A DNA stretch of 64,000 nt from DATAOG01 sp963753685 (GTDB lineage: Bacteria > Pseudomonadota > Alphaproteobacteria > Geminicoccales > Geminicoccaceae): NCBI GenBank assembly GCA_963753685.1, contig CAVWDE010000025.1, positions 1 to 64,000 on the forward strand. The letters run 5' to 3'. Positions within the stretch are counted from its first letter, which is position 1. The number at the start of each line of letters is the position of its first letter. This document shows positions 25,490 through 36,347 of the stretch, in pieces. The notes beneath the pieces are model-generated. The model had not been told where the DNA came from. It made no database searches and saw only the letters and a program-made list of their open reading frames with translations. The position numbers and the translations under genes were made by a program.

Positions 25490-28145
25490 ATGAAGGGTAT
25501 CAGCCGCGACAAGGTCTTCAACAGGCTCGACCCTGTGCCCTACGGCGCACTCGTGAGCGCCTATCAGTTCGCGCGCACGCGCGGCGATGCCTACGTCGAG
25601 CTGCACCATTGGTTCAATCAGCTCCTGATGCTGCCCGACTCCGATCTGCACCGGGCGATCCGGGCGTTCGGCATCGACCACGCGCGCCTCGCCGCCGACT
25701 TCGCCAAGGCGCTCGAGCGGATCCGCGGCGGTGGCTCGGCGATGCTCGACTTTTCCGGCCACATCGAGCTCGCCATCGAGCGCGGCTGGATCGCTGCGAG
25801 CCTCCTGTTCGGCTCGGGCCGCATCCGCAGCGGCCATCTGCTGATCGGCCTGCTCGAGAACGAGGAACTGGCCCGGGTGCTGTTCGCGCTCTCCGAACAG
25901 TTCCGGCGCCTCTCGGCGGACACCTTGCGGAGCGACTTTGCCTCTGTCCTCGCGGGCTCGCCCGAGGGCAAGGGCGCGCTTTCGATCGAGGCGGCCGAGG
26001 CCGCGCCCGAGGGCGAGGCCACCGACCTCGCGCCGGCGCCGATGGGCAAGGCGGAAGCCTTGCGGCGCTTCACGATCGACCTCACCGAGCAGGCCCGGGC
26101 CGGCAAGATCGATCCGGTGATCGGGCGCGATGCCGAGATCCGGCAGGTGGTCGACATCCTGCTGCGGCGCCGGCAGAACAACCCGATGCTGGTCGGCGAG
26201 GCCGGCGTCGGCAAGACCGCGGTGGTCGAGGGCTTCGCGCTGCGGATCGCGAGCGGCGATGTGCCGCCCGTGCTGCAGGACGTGGCGCTCAAGACCCTCG
26301 ACGTCGGCCTGCTCGAGGCGGGCGCCTCGATGAAGGGCGAGTTCGAGCAGCGGCTCAGGCAGGTGATCGACGAGGTCCAGAGCTCGGAGACCCCGATCAT
26401 CCTGTTCATCGACGAGGCCCACACCCTGATCGGCGCGGGCGGCGCCTCGGGCACCGGCGATGCCGCCAATCTTCTGAAGCCGGCGCTGGCGCGCGGCACC
26501 CTGCGCACGATCGGCGCCACCACCTGGAGCGAGTACAAGCAGCACGTCGAGAAGGACGCGGCGCTCACCCGCCGCTTCCAGGTGGTCAAGATCGAGGAGC
26601 CCGACGACGCCGACGCCATCGAGATGATGCGCGGCGTCGCCGCCTCGCTCGAGAAGCCACCACAAGGTCGAGGTGCTCGACGAGGCGCTGCGCGCGTCGG
26701 TCGACCTCGCGCGCCGCTACATCCCGGCGCGCCAGCTGCCCGACAAGTCGGTGAGCGTGCTCGATACCGCCTGCGCGCGCGTGGCGGTCAGCCAGAGCGC
26801 GGCGCCCGCCGCCCTGGCGGCGTGCCGGCGCCAGATCGCGGCGCTCGAGACCGAATTGTCCCTGATCGAGCGCGAGCGCCGGCTCGGGCTCGACGTCGAG
26901 GCGCGGAAGCCGCAGGCCGAGGCGCGCCTCGCGGCGGTGCGCGCCGAGGCCGAGGCGCTCGAAGTGCGCTGGCAGCAGGAGACCGATCTGGTCGGCCGCA
27001 TCCTCGGCCTGCGCGCCGAGCTGCGCGACGCCGACGACACGGCGCCGGCGACCGACGGCGCGGCCAAACTCACCGAGCTGCACGACCTGCAGACCGAGCT
27101 TGCCACGCTCCAGGGCGACCATCCGCTGGTCTTCCCGCGGGTCGACGAGGAGGCGGTCGCCGAGGTGATCGCCAACTGGACCGGCGTCCCGGTCGGCCGC
27201 ATGGTCAAGGACGAGATCCAGGCGGTGCTCGAGCTGGTCGACACCCTCCAGGCGCGGGTGATCGGCCAGGATCATGCGCTCGAGATGATCGCCAAGCGCA
27301 TCCAGACCTCGCGCGCCGGGCTCGAGGACCCGAACAAGCCGATCGCCGTGTTCATGCTGTGCGGGCCGTCCGGGGTCGGCAAGACCGAGACCGCGCTGAC
27401 CCTCGCCGAGGCGTTCTACGGCGGCGAGCACAACATCATCTCGATCAACATGTCGGAGTTCCAGGAGGCGCACACCGTCTCCACCCTCAAGGGTGCGCCG
27501 CCCGGCTACAAGGGCTATGGTGAAGGCGGCCGGCTGACCGAGGCGGTGCGCCGCAAACCCTACAGCGTGGTCCTGCTGGACGAGGTCGAGAAGGCGCATC
27601 CCGACGTCCACGAGATCTTCTTCCAGGTGTTCGACAAGGGCATGATGGACGACAGCGAGGGCCGCCGCATCGACTTCAAGAACACGCTGATCCTGTTGAC
27701 CACCAACGTCGGCTCCGAGCTGATCATGAACCTGTGCGCCGACCCCGACACCATGCCGACGCCGGAGGGACTGGCGGAGGCGCTGCGGCCGCCGCTGCTC
27801 AAGACCTTTCCGGCCGCGCTGCTCGGGCGGATGGTGGCGATCCCCTACTACCCGCTCAGCGACGAGATGCTCGAGCGCATCATCCGCCTCCAGCTCGAGC
27901 GCGTGCGCAAGCGCGTCGAGGCCCGCCACGGCGTGCCGTTCACCTACGACCCGGCGGTGGTCGAGCTGATCCGCAAGCGCTGCACCGAGGTCGAGAGCGG
28001 CGGCCGGATGATCGACGCCATCCTGACCAACTCCGTCCTGCCGACCGTCAGCCGGGAATTCCTGGTCCGGCTGCGCGACGGCACGCCGATCACCTCGGTG
28101 CGGATCGACGTCCAGGACGGCAGCTTCGCCTGCGTGTTCGGATGA
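25490..28145 (+). CDS. clpV: T6SS AAA+ ATPase TssH / ClpV (one frame break)
   Basis: About 884 residues, recycling contracted TssB/TssC sheaths. The N-domain starts ISRDKVFNRLDPVPYGAL and includes YVELHHWFNQLLMLPDSDLH, the ClpV-specific form of the Clp_N domain. Nucleotide-binding domain 1 has GEAGVGKTA and LFIDEAHTL; the ClpB-like M region follows; domain 2 has GPSGVGKTETAL, LLDEVEKAHPDV and the C-terminal domain SGGRMIDAILTNSVLPT. An extra C at 26657-26658 splits the reading frame between NBD1 and the middle region; removing it gives LEKHHKVEVLDEAL. Otherwise both ATPase sites are intact. Confidence 0.93.
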
Positions 28146-28161
28146 TCCTGGAGCCGCTCCG

Positions 28162-29550
28162 GTGACCCTCGTCATCACCATCGACAATGCCCCGCCGGGC
28201 TACACCGAGCGCGAGCGCCGGCTCGAGCGCGGCCGGCTGACGATCGGCCGCAGCGCCGAGAGCAACTGGGTGCTGCCCGACCCGGAGCGCTGCCTGTCGC
28301 GCCAGCACTGCCTGTTCGAGGGCGGCGATGACCAGTTCTGGATCACCGACACGAGCAGCAACGGCGTCTTCCTCGACGCCGGCGCGGCGCCGCTCGGGCG
28401 CGGCAATCGCGCGTCGTTGCGCGATGGCATGCGCATCGCCATGGGCGACTACGTGATCCGGGTGCGCATCGAGGCAGCACCCGCGCGCCGCGCCGAGCTC
28501 GCCACCGGCGGCAGCCTGTTCGACTCTCCCGACCAGCCCCCGCCACCCAAGGCGCCGCCGCCCCCGAGCGAGCCGCCTGCGCGACGTGGCGGGGCCGGCC
28601 TGTTCGACGACAGCTGGGTCGGCGACGGGCCGGTCCGCGGGCCCGCCCATCCCGTCCGCCACCGTGACACCGGCCCGGGCACGCGCTCCGATCATCTCGG
28701 GCCCGAGTTCGACGCGATCGAGCGCCGCCGCCCGCCGGAGCCGCTCCGGCCGGTCCCCGACGTGGCGCCGCCACTCCGCGAGGTTCCCCGGCAACCGGAC
28801 CTGCCGCCGCCGCTGTCCGCGCGCGCAGAACCCGACCGACGACAGGGAGAGGTCTTCCCGCAATTCGATGGGCCGCCGCCGGCGCCGGCGCGGGCAGAAC
28901 CCGATCGACCGCCGGCAGCGGTTGCCCCGCCATCCGAGGTGCCGGCGCCGGCGCGGCGGGCAGGGTCTGACCGGCGGCAGCTCGATGCCTTCCTGGCCGG
29001 CGCGGGCCTGGCCGCCGAGGACGTGCCCTGCGAGGACCCTGAGGCGCAGCTGCAGGCGCTCGGCGAAGCGTTCCGCGCGCTCACGGCCGGGCTCGTGCAG
29101 CTGCTCGCGACCCGGGCGCTGGTCAAGCGCGAGACTGGCGTCGAGCGCACCCTGGTCGGCGCGACCGGCAACAATCCCTTGAAGCTCGCGACCGGCGAAC
29201 AGGAGGCGGTGCTCGCCCTGGTCCGGCACCGCGGACCCGGCTACCTCGAGCCGCAGGTGGCGATCGACGCCGCGTTCGGCGACCTCAAGAGCCACGAGCT
29301 GGCCCTGCTCGAGGGCGTGCAGACGGCGCTTCGGACCCTCTTGCGGCGGTTCGATCCGCGCGCGCTCGAGCAGGAGCTCGAGGAACCCTCGCTGTTCACG
29401 AGCCTGGTCGCCGGCGGCCGCAAGGCGATGTACTGGGACCTCTACAACCGGCGCTATGCCGAGCTCGCCGAGCGGGCGAGGTCGCGCTTCCTGGGCGAGG
29501 TCGGCGTCGACTTCGCGCGCGCCTATGAGGAGAAGGCGAGGTCGCTTTGA
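28162..29550 (+). CDS. tagH: FHA-domain T6SS regulator (TagH/Fha type)
   Basis: 462 residues from GTG 28162. The FHA domain spans about residues 10-95 with GRSAESNWVLPD, the phosphothreonine-binding LSRQHC and SSNGVFLD. A proline/charged linker (about 110-270) has an imperfect internal repeat around RAEPDR. The C-terminal ~190 residues (VERTLVGATGNNPLKLATGE and LFTSLVAGGRKAMYWDLYNR) form the T6SS FHA C-terminal domain. It would recruit Thr-phosphorylated partners made by the PpkA-type kinase (48881) and be reset by the PP2C enzyme (37024). Its stop overlaps the tssJ start (TGATG). Confidence 0.9.
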   Translation: MTLVITIDNAPPGYTERERRLERGRLTIGRSAESNWVLPDPERCLSRQHCLFEGGDDQFWITDTSSNGVFLDAGAAPLGRGNRASLRDGMRIAMGDYVIRVRIEAAPARRAELATGGSLFDSPDQPPPPKAPPPPSEPPARRGGAGLFDDSWVGDGPVRGPAHPVRHRDTGPGTRSDHLGPEFDAIERRRPPEPLRPVPDVAPPLREVPRQPDLPPPLSARAEPDRRQGEVFPQFDGPPPAPARAEPDRPPAAVAPPSEVPAPARRAGSDRRQLDAFLAGAGLAAEDVPCEDPEAQLQALGEAFRALTAGLVQLLATRALVKRETGVERTLVGATGNNPLKLATGEQEAVLALVRHRGPGYLEPQVAIDAAFGDLKSHELALLEGVQTALRTLLRRFDPRALEQELEEPSLFTSLVAGGRKAMYWDLYNRRYAELAERARSRFLGEVGVDFARAYEEKARSL

Positions 29551-30077
29551 TGGCTCGATCGGTGCTCAATCGCCGCCGCGCGCTGCGGCTGGTCCCGGCC
29601 GCGACTCTGGCGCTGTCGGGCTGCGGGCTGTTCGGCAAGAAGAAGGAGCCGCCGCCACCACCCCCGGCACCGCCACCGCCGCCGCCGCCCACGATCGTGG
29701 GCCTGACCTTGAGGGCGAGCGCCGATGTCAACCAGGCCGAGGACGGCGGCGCCCGGCCGATCTTCGTGCGGGTCTTCACCCTGGCGGCGGTCACCGAGTT
29801 CCTGGCCAGCGACTTCTTCGCCCTCGATCGCGATCCCGCCGCCGTGCTCGGCCCGTCGCTGCTCGGCGAAGCCAAGTTCACGCTCGCTCCCGGCACCACC
29901 GAGGTCTACCAGCGGGAGTTCGACGACAAAGCCCACTTCGTCGGCGTGATGGCCTCCTATCGCGATCTCGATGCGGCCAACTGGCGCGCGTTCCACGAGG
30001 TGCCGCGCAACCGGACCACGCTTTTGATCGTCGATCTCGCCGCCAAGGGCGTCACCATCCGCCCGGCCGATCTGTGA
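29550..30077 (+). CDS. tssJ: T6SS outer-membrane lipoprotein TssJ
   Basis: 175 residues from ATG 29550, in the tagH stop. The N-terminus is a lipoprotein signal with lipobox LSGC (Cys about residue 27) after ALRLVPAATLA. A nearly pure proline run of about 15 residues follows, an unusual rigid spacer. The SciN/TssJ beta-sandwich comes next (TIVGLTLRASADVNQAEDG, ARPIFVRVFTLAAVTEFLAS). TssJ anchors the TssM periplasmic domain to the outer membrane. It is 18 bases upstream of tssK. Confidence 0.9.
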   Translation: MARSVLNRRRALRLVPAATLALSGCGLFGKKKEPPPPPPAPPPPPPPTIVGLTLRASADVNQAEDGGARPIFVRVFTLAAVTEFLASDFFALDRDPAAVLGPSLLGEAKFTLAPGTTEVYQREFDDKAHFVGVMASYRDLDAANWRAFHEVPRNRTTLLIVDLAAKGVTIRPADL

Positions 30078-30095
30078 GCCGCGAAGGGAGCCGGC

Positions 30096-31445
30096 ATGGT
30101 CTGGAGCAATAAGGTCGTCTGGTCCGAGGGCATGTTCCTGCGGTCCCAGCACCTCCAGCAGCAGGACCGCCACACCGACAGCCTCGTGCGCGCGGCCCTG
30201 CGCGGGCTCAGCAGCCACGGCTGGGGCTTCACCCGGCTGCGGTTGAACACCAGCCTCCTGACCACCGGCAAGCTCGCGCTCGCCGAGGCCGAGGGCATCC
30301 TGCCGGACGGCACGCCGTTCCTGATCCCGGACGACGTCGATCATCCGGAGCCGCTGCAGTTCGATCCCGAGAGCCGCGAGGGCGTGGCCTATCTCGCCCT
30401 GCCCGAGGTGCAGCCGGGCGCGGTCGCCTTCGACCCGGAAGGCGCCCCCGACCGCGGCGCCCGCTTCCGCGGCCGGGTGGTCGAGGTGCGCGACAGCGTG
30501 ACCGGCGGCAGCGAGCTCGCGCCGATCGAGGTCGCGCGCCCCACCTGTCGCCTGCTGAAGGCGCAGGACGAGCTCGGCGGCTTCGTCGCGCTCGGGGTGG
30601 CGCGGGTCACGGGCGTGCAGCCCGACGGTGCTTTGACCCTCGATCCCGACTACCTGCCGCCGTGCCTGACGGTCGCCGCCCACCCGACCTTCGCCAACTG
30701 GCTGAACGAGCTCGAAGGCAAGCTCGAGAGCGTGGCCGAGAGCCGGATCGGCTACGTCATGAACCCGATGGCGCGCGGCGCGGCGGAAGTTCAGGACATC
30801 CTGGTGCTCGAGCTGGTCAACCGGATGCAGCCCGAGGTGTCCCACTTCCGGGAGCAGCTCACCCTGCATCCCGAGGCGCTCTACCGGTTCATGCTCACGC
30901 TCGCCGGCGCGATGGCGACCTATGGCGCGAGCGAGCGGCGGCCGCCCGCCTTTCCGCCCTACCGGCACGACGACCCGGCGAGCTCGTTCCTGCCGCTCAT
31001 GGACACCCTGCGGCGGCTGCTGCTCGAGCTCGCCCGGCCGGAGCGCAAAGCGGTGGCGATCCCGGTGCACCGCAACCGCTCGGGGATCTGGGCCGCGCGG
31101 GTGGACAATCCGAAGCTGTTCGCCGAGGCGACCTTCGTGCTCGCGGTCAAGCTCGCCGTGCCCTCCGAGAGCACCCGCCAGCTGATCTCCCGGCAGGGCA
31201 CGATCGGGCCGATGGAGGAGTTCGAGGATCTCTGGCTGACCCGGCTGACCGGGATCGCGGCGACCCCGTTGCCGGTGGCGCCGCGCCAGATCCCCTATCA
31301 TGCCGGCATGGTCTACTTCGAGCTCGACCGCACCAGCCCCTACTGGAGCAAGCTCGGGACCTCCGCCGGCATCGCGATCGGCGTCAGCGGCGAGTTTCCG
31401 GAAGAGCCCAAGCCGGAGCTCGAATGCTGGGCGATCCGCGACTAG
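30096..31445 (+). CDS. tssK: T6SS baseplate protein TssK (ImpJ/VasE)
   Basis: 449 residues from ATG 30096. It starts with the signature VVWSEGMFLRSQHLQQQDRH, followed by LVRAALRGLSSHGWG; later PTFANWLNELEGKLES and IRFHAGMVYF-like IPYHAGMVYFELDR are also typical. TssK links the baseplate wedge to the TssJLM membrane complex. The upstream TssJ and downstream TssL genes flank it with 18 and 4 bases. Normal length and unbroken. Confidence 0.94.
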   Translation: MVWSNKVVWSEGMFLRSQHLQQQDRHTDSLVRAALRGLSSHGWGFTRLRLNTSLLTTGKLALAEAEGILPDGTPFLIPDDVDHPEPLQFDPESREGVAYLALPEVQPGAVAFDPEGAPDRGARFRGRVVEVRDSVTGGSELAPIEVARPTCRLLKAQDELGGFVALGVARVTGVQPDGALTLDPDYLPPCLTVAAHPTFANWLNELEGKLESVAESRIGYVMNPMARGAAEVQDILVLELVNRMQPEVSHFREQLTLHPEALYRFMLTLAGAMATYGASERRPPAFPPYRHDDPASSFLPLMDTLRRLLLELARPERKAVAIPVHRNRSGIWAARVDNPKLFAEATFVLAVKLAVPSESTRQLISRQGTIGPMEEFEDLWLTRLTGIAATPLPVAPRQIPYHAGMVYFELDRTSPYWSKLGTSAGIAIGVSGEFPEEPKPELECWAIRD

Positions 31446-31449
31446 CGCC

Positions 31450-32784
31450 ATGACCGGCAAGGACGATCCCTTCGGTCTGTACGACGCCGGGGACCGCACG
31501 GTCTTCATCCGGCCGCAGCCGGGCGGCCGCGGCCCGGCCATGCCGCCGCCGCCGGCACCGGCGCCGGCCTACGCGGGCAGTGCGGCGCTCGAGCTGCCCA
31601 CGAGCCAGCACAACCCCCTGGTCGCCGCCGCCGCGGCGCTGCTCAGCCTGGCCCCGCGCCTCAAGACCGCCTCGCCGCCGTCGCGCCCCGAGGAGCTGCG
31701 CGAGCGCGTGCTGGCCGAGCTGCGCCGGTTCGAGGACCGCGCGACCGCGAAGGGCGTGCCGCACCGCCTGACCCAGCAGGCGGTCTGGGCGCTCGCCGCC
31801 CTGGTCGACGACATCGTCCTCAACACCCCCTGGGGCCGGCACGGCAGCTGGCCGCAGCAGAACCTGGTCGCCAGCCTGTTCCGCGAGGTCGATGCCGGCG
31901 AGCGCTTCTTCGACCGGCTGGCCGAGCTCGAGCGCGACCCGGGCAACAACCGCGACCTGCTCGAGCTGATGTACCTCTGCCTGGCGTTCGGCTTCGAGGG
32001 CCGCTATCGGGTCGCCACCCAAAGGTCGCGCTCGGTCGCCGATCTGCGCGAAGGGCTGTACCGCCTGCTGCGGCGGCCGGAGGCCGAGACGGCCGAGCTC
32101 TCGCCGCGCTGGCGGGGGCTCGCGATCGCGCAGGAAAGCCCGGGCTTTCGCGTGCCGCCCTGGGTGCTGCTGGCTGCCACGCTGGCGCTCCTGCTCCTGC
32201 TCTACACGGGATTTTCGTTCCGGCTCGCGAGCTACACCGACCGGCTCGGTCCGCTGGTCCGCACCCTGCCGCCGCTCGGCCAGGTCCAGCTGCAGCGCGG
32301 GCCGTCGGCGACGGCGGCGCCGCCGGCCCAGGTGCGCCTGGCCTACGCGGTGCTGCCGAAGATCCAGGCTGTGCTGGGCGACGAGATGCGGCAGGGGATC
32401 GTCGAGGGCACCGAGGATGCCGCAATGGTGCGCGTGCGCCTGCGGGACGCGCAGCTGTTCCCGTCCGGCAGCGCCGAGGTGACGCGCACGTTCAGGCCGA
32501 TGGTCACGACCCTGGCGGGCGTGCTCGCCCAGGAGCCCGGCAAGATCCGCGTGGTCGGCCATACCGACAATGTGCCGATCCGCACCGCGCGCTTTGCCTC
32601 GAACTGGGCGCTCTCGGAGGCGCGGGCGCTGGCCGTCGGGCGGCTGCTGGTCGCGGGCGGCGTCGACATCAGGCGGATCGAGATCGACGGGCGGGCCGAT
32701 ACCGAGCCGCTCGTCTCGAACGACACGCCCGAGGGGCGGGCGGCCAACCGCCGGGTCGAAATCCTGCTGTCCAAGGAGCGCTGA
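31450..32784 (+). CDS. tssL: TssL (DotU-like) with C-terminal OmpA/MotB peptidoglycan-binding domain
   Basis: 444 residues from ATG 31450. The N-terminal cytoplasmic DotU domain has NPLVAAAAALLSLAPRLK, WALAALVDDIVLNTPWG and LLELMYLCLAFGFEGRYRV. A transmembrane segment lies at about residues 234-258 (WVLLAATLALLLLLYTGFSF). The periplasmic OmpA-like domain includes VVGHTDNVPIRTARFASNW, LSEARA and GRADTEPLVSNDTPEGRAAN, making this an evolved TssL that can hold peptidoglycan directly. Partner of TssM, whose GTG starts 4 bases after the stop. Confidence 0.93.
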   Translation: MTGKDDPFGLYDAGDRTVFIRPQPGGRGPAMPPPPAPAPAYAGSAALELPTSQHNPLVAAAAALLSLAPRLKTASPPSRPEELRERVLAELRRFEDRATAKGVPHRLTQQAVWALAALVDDIVLNTPWGRHGSWPQQNLVASLFREVDAGERFFDRLAELERDPGNNRDLLELMYLCLAFGFEGRYRVATQRSRSVADLREGLYRLLRRPEAETAELSPRWRGLAIAQESPGFRVPPWVLLAATLALLLLLYTGFSFRLASYTDRLGPLVRTLPPLGQVQLQRGPSATAAPPAQVRLAYAVLPKIQAVLGDEMRQGIVEGTEDAAMVRVRLRDAQLFPSGSAEVTRTFRPMVTTLAGVLAQEPGKIRVVGHTDNVPIRTARFASNWALSEARALAVGRLLVAGGVDIRRIEIDGRADTEPLVSNDTPEGRAANRRVEILLSKER

Positions 32785-32788
32785 GGCG

Positions 32789-35700
32789 GTGGGCCGGGTG
32801 CTGAAGCCGATCTGGGCCGTGCTCAGCGCGCGCTGGTTCTTAACCCTGCTCGGCGTGGTGATCCTGGCGCTGGTCGTCTGGTTCTTCGGCGACCTGCTGG
32901 CACTCGGCGACTGGCGGCCGTTCGAGAGCCAGCTCGCGCGCCTGGTCACGATCCTGGTCCTCACCTTCATCTGGGGTGCCGGCAACCTCCTCGCCCAGCG
33001 CAAGGTGCGCAAGGCGAACGACGCGTTCGTGAGCGAGCTCGCCGGTGCGGCGCCGCAGCCGGGTCCCGCCGACGACGAGATCAGGGAGCTTTCCGAGCGC
33101 TTCAACACAGCACTGTCCGAGCTCAAGAAGCGCCGTCTGCACGGCCGCCGCCATCTGGCCGAGCTGCCCTGGTACCTGATGATCGGCCCCCCAGGCTCGG
33201 GCAAGACCACGGCTCTGCTCCAGTCCGGCCTGCACTTCCCGCTCGCCGAGGCCGATCGGGGCTACGAGGTCCGCGGCGTCGGCGGCACGCGCAACTGCGA
33301 CTGGTTCTTCACCGAGGAAGCGGTGCTGATCGACACCGCCGGCCGCTACACCACCCAGGAAAGCCACGCCGAGGCCGACCGCGCTGCCTGGCAGGGGTTT
33401 CTCGAGCTCCTCAAGAAGCACCGGCGCCGGCGCGCGATCAGCGGCGTCCTGATCGCCTTTCCGGCCGACGATCTGCTGCGCGCCGACCCGGCGGCGCTCG
33501 CCCAGCACGCGCGCGCGATCCGCGGTCGGCTGGATGAGCTGACCAGCACGCTCGGGCTCCGCTTCCCGGCCTATCTGCTGGTGACCAAGGGCGATCTGGT
33601 CGCCGGCTTCAACGAGTTCTTCGCCGATCTGTCCGAGCGCGAGCGCGAGCAGGTTCTGGGCTTCACCCTGCCGATCGATGCCGCCAACCCCGAGCCGCCG
33701 GCGCGCGGGCTGCTCGACCCGGAGTTCGACCGGCTGATGGGGCGGCTCGAGGAGCGCGTGCTGGCAAGGCTCGATGCCGAGCGCGATCTCGAGCGCCGGG
33801 CGCTGATCTTCCGCTTCCCCGGCCAGCTCGCCGCCCTGAAATCCCGGTTCGTCGAGCTTGCCGAGCGGATCTTCTACGAGAGCAGCTTCGCGGCGCCGGT
33901 CCTCCTGCGCGGGCTCTACGTCACCAGCGGCACCCAGGAAGGTGCGCCGATCGATCGCCTGATGCAGGCGATGGCCGCGAGCTTCGGGCTCGAGCCCGCG
34001 CCGCCGCCGCCGAGCCACGGCAATCGCAGCTTCTTCCTCACCCGGTTGTTGCGCGAGGTGGTGTTCGCGGAGGCCGGGCTGTCCGCCCGCGACCCGGCGC
34101 GCGAGCGGCGCGAGCGCTGGCTCCAGGGGGCCGCCTGGGCGGCGGCCGCGATCGTGCTGCTCGGCGCCGGCGCGCTCTGGGGCGTCAGCTACCTGCAGAG
34201 CCGCAACGAAGCGCTCGCCCTCGGCATGGCGCTGCAGCAGGCGAGCGTCGAGGTGGAGCCGGTGGCCAAGACCGAGCTCGCCGCGCCGCAGGATGTGGCG
34301 CTGACGCCGGTTCTGCGCGCCCTCGACCTGCTCCACGATCTGCCCGCGGGGGGAACCTCGCCGGTCGTGCTGCGCCTCGGCCTCTCGGCCGGCGATGCGC
34401 TGGGCGGCGCCGCCAACGCAGCCTACCGGCGCGGCCTCGAGCGGCTCCTCCTGCCGCGGCTCGTGCTGCGTCTCGAGCGCGACCTGCGGGCGCGCATCAA
34501 GGAACCCGAGTTCGTGCTCCAGGGGCTCAAGGTCTACCTCATGCTGACCGGCCGGGCCGAGCCCGACCGCGAGCTGATCGCAACCTGGTTCCGGGTCGTC
34601 GACCGGCCCGAGGCCGAGGGTCTGACCCCGGCCGAGATCGATCGCCTGGCCGGGCATCGCGAGGCGCTGCTCGATCTTCTGCCCGAGATCGTCGAGCGCC
34701 CCACGCCCGATCCCGACCTGATCGCGCGCGCGCAGCAGACGCTGGCCGGCATTCCGCTCGCGCGCCGCGCCTACGACGCGCTCCTCGGGATTGCCCGATG
34801 TGCGCGCCCTGCCGGCGTGGAACCCCGCCGAGCACGGCGGGCCCAATGCCCTGCGCGTGCTGGCCCGGCGCTCGGGCAAGCCGCTCGGCGAGGGCATTGC
34901 CGGGGTCTACACCTACCAGGGCTTCCATGACCAGGTGCTCGCGCACCTGAAGGAGGTCGTGGCGGCGACCGCGGTCGAGAGCTGGGTGATGGATGCCGGC
35001 GCGCCGACCGAGCGCAGCAAGGCCGAGATCGAGCAGCTCCAGGCCGACGTCCTGAAGCTCTACTACGACGACGACATCGCCGTCTGGGAACAGCTGCTCG
35101 CGGATGTGACGCTGGCGCCGCTCACCGATCTGCGCTCCGCGGTCGATGCGCTCAAGGACCTCTCGGGGCCGACCTCGGCGATCAAGGTGCTGCTCACCGG
35201 CATCGTCGCCGAGACGCAGCTCAACCGCGTGCCCGACACCAGCGAGGCGCAGGCGGCCGCGACCGACGCGGCGCTCGCCAAGGGGACCAAGCTTTTGGGC
35301 AAGGTCGGCGGCGCGGCCGCCAAGCTCGCCTCGCTCGCGACCGGCAACCAGCCCCAGGGGGCGGTGCCCGGGACGCCGGTCGCCGAGCATTTCGCCTATC
35401 TGGTCAAGGTCGTCGAAGGGACCCAAGGCGCGCCGCCGCCGATCGACGACGCGACCGCGACGCTCGGCCGCCTGTTCCAGGAGCTGCAGACGGTGGCCAA
35501 CAGCCCCAATCCCGAGAAGGCGCTGCTCGAGCGTGGCGGCATCGCCGGCCTGACCGGCCCGCTCGCGCAGGAGGCCAGCCGCCTGCCAGCACCACTCGAC
35601 GGCTGGCTCGGTGGCGTGGCCCAGCAGACGACCGCGATCGGCGGCAGCGCGGTCGCGCGCCAGCTCAACGCCGTCTGGCAGTCCGACGTGCTGCCGGTGT

Positions 35701-36347
35701 GCACCAAGGCGCTGACCGGGCGCTTTCCGTTTGCCCTCGACAGCGGGGTCGACGTCGATCTCGCCGACTTCGGCCGCCTGTTCGCGCCCGGCCAGGTGAT
35801 CGACGGTTTCATCACCGCCAACGTGCAGCCGCTGGTCGATACCGCCCGCCGGCCGTGGCGCTGGCGGCCGGATCTCAACCTCTCGAATGCCTCGCTTGGC
35901 CAGCTCGAGCGGGCGCGGCACATTCGCGATGGCATGTTCGCAGGCGGCGCCAACCCGCAGGCGAACTTCACGCTGCGGCCGGTCGACCTGGATGCCGGCG
36001 CGGCGCGCGTGCTGCTCGACCTCGACGGCCAGCAGGTGAGCTACCGGCACGATGCGACCCATCCCATGCCGATGGTCTGGCCGGGGCCGGGCGGCACCAA
36101 CATCGTGCGCCTGACCTTCTTTCCGGTCAGCCAGGCCGCGCCCGCGGTGCTGACCCGCGAGGGCGCCTGGTCGTGGTTCCGCCTGCTGCGCGAGGGCACC
36201 TTCGAGCCGACCGACCAGCCCGATGTGTTCCACCTGACGTTGTCGGCCGGCGGCCACTGGGCGCGCTTCGAGCTGCGCGCCGCGAGCGTCTACAATCCCT
36301 TCGATCTGTCCCTGTTGGGCGGGTTCCGATGCCCGTCCGGGATGTGA
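32789..36347 (+). CDS. tssM: TssM (IcmF/VasK) inner-membrane protein (one frame break)
   Basis: About 1185 residues from GTG 32789. Two transmembrane segments near the N-terminus (LTLLGVVILALVVWFF and LVTILVLTFIWGAGNL) precede the cytoplasmic NTPase domain, whose Walker A GPPGSGKTTAL is at about residue 133 and Walker B region at EEAVLIDTAGRYTTQ. A third membrane segment lies at about residue 450 (WAAAAIVLLGAGALWGVSYL), then the periplasmic domain. One extra G at 34787-34789 splits the gene inside the periplasmic part; correcting it gives ALLGLPDVRALPAW. The C-terminal TssJ-binding region (GGHWARFELRAASVYNPFD) is intact. Together with TssL and TssJ it makes the trans-envelope complex. Confidence 0.93.

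Noticed and set aside
26640..26680. Programmed frameshift in clpV
   Set aside because: No slippery heptamer with downstream structure, and the same kind of +1 defect occurs in many unrelated genes in the window; an extra C in a short run explains it.
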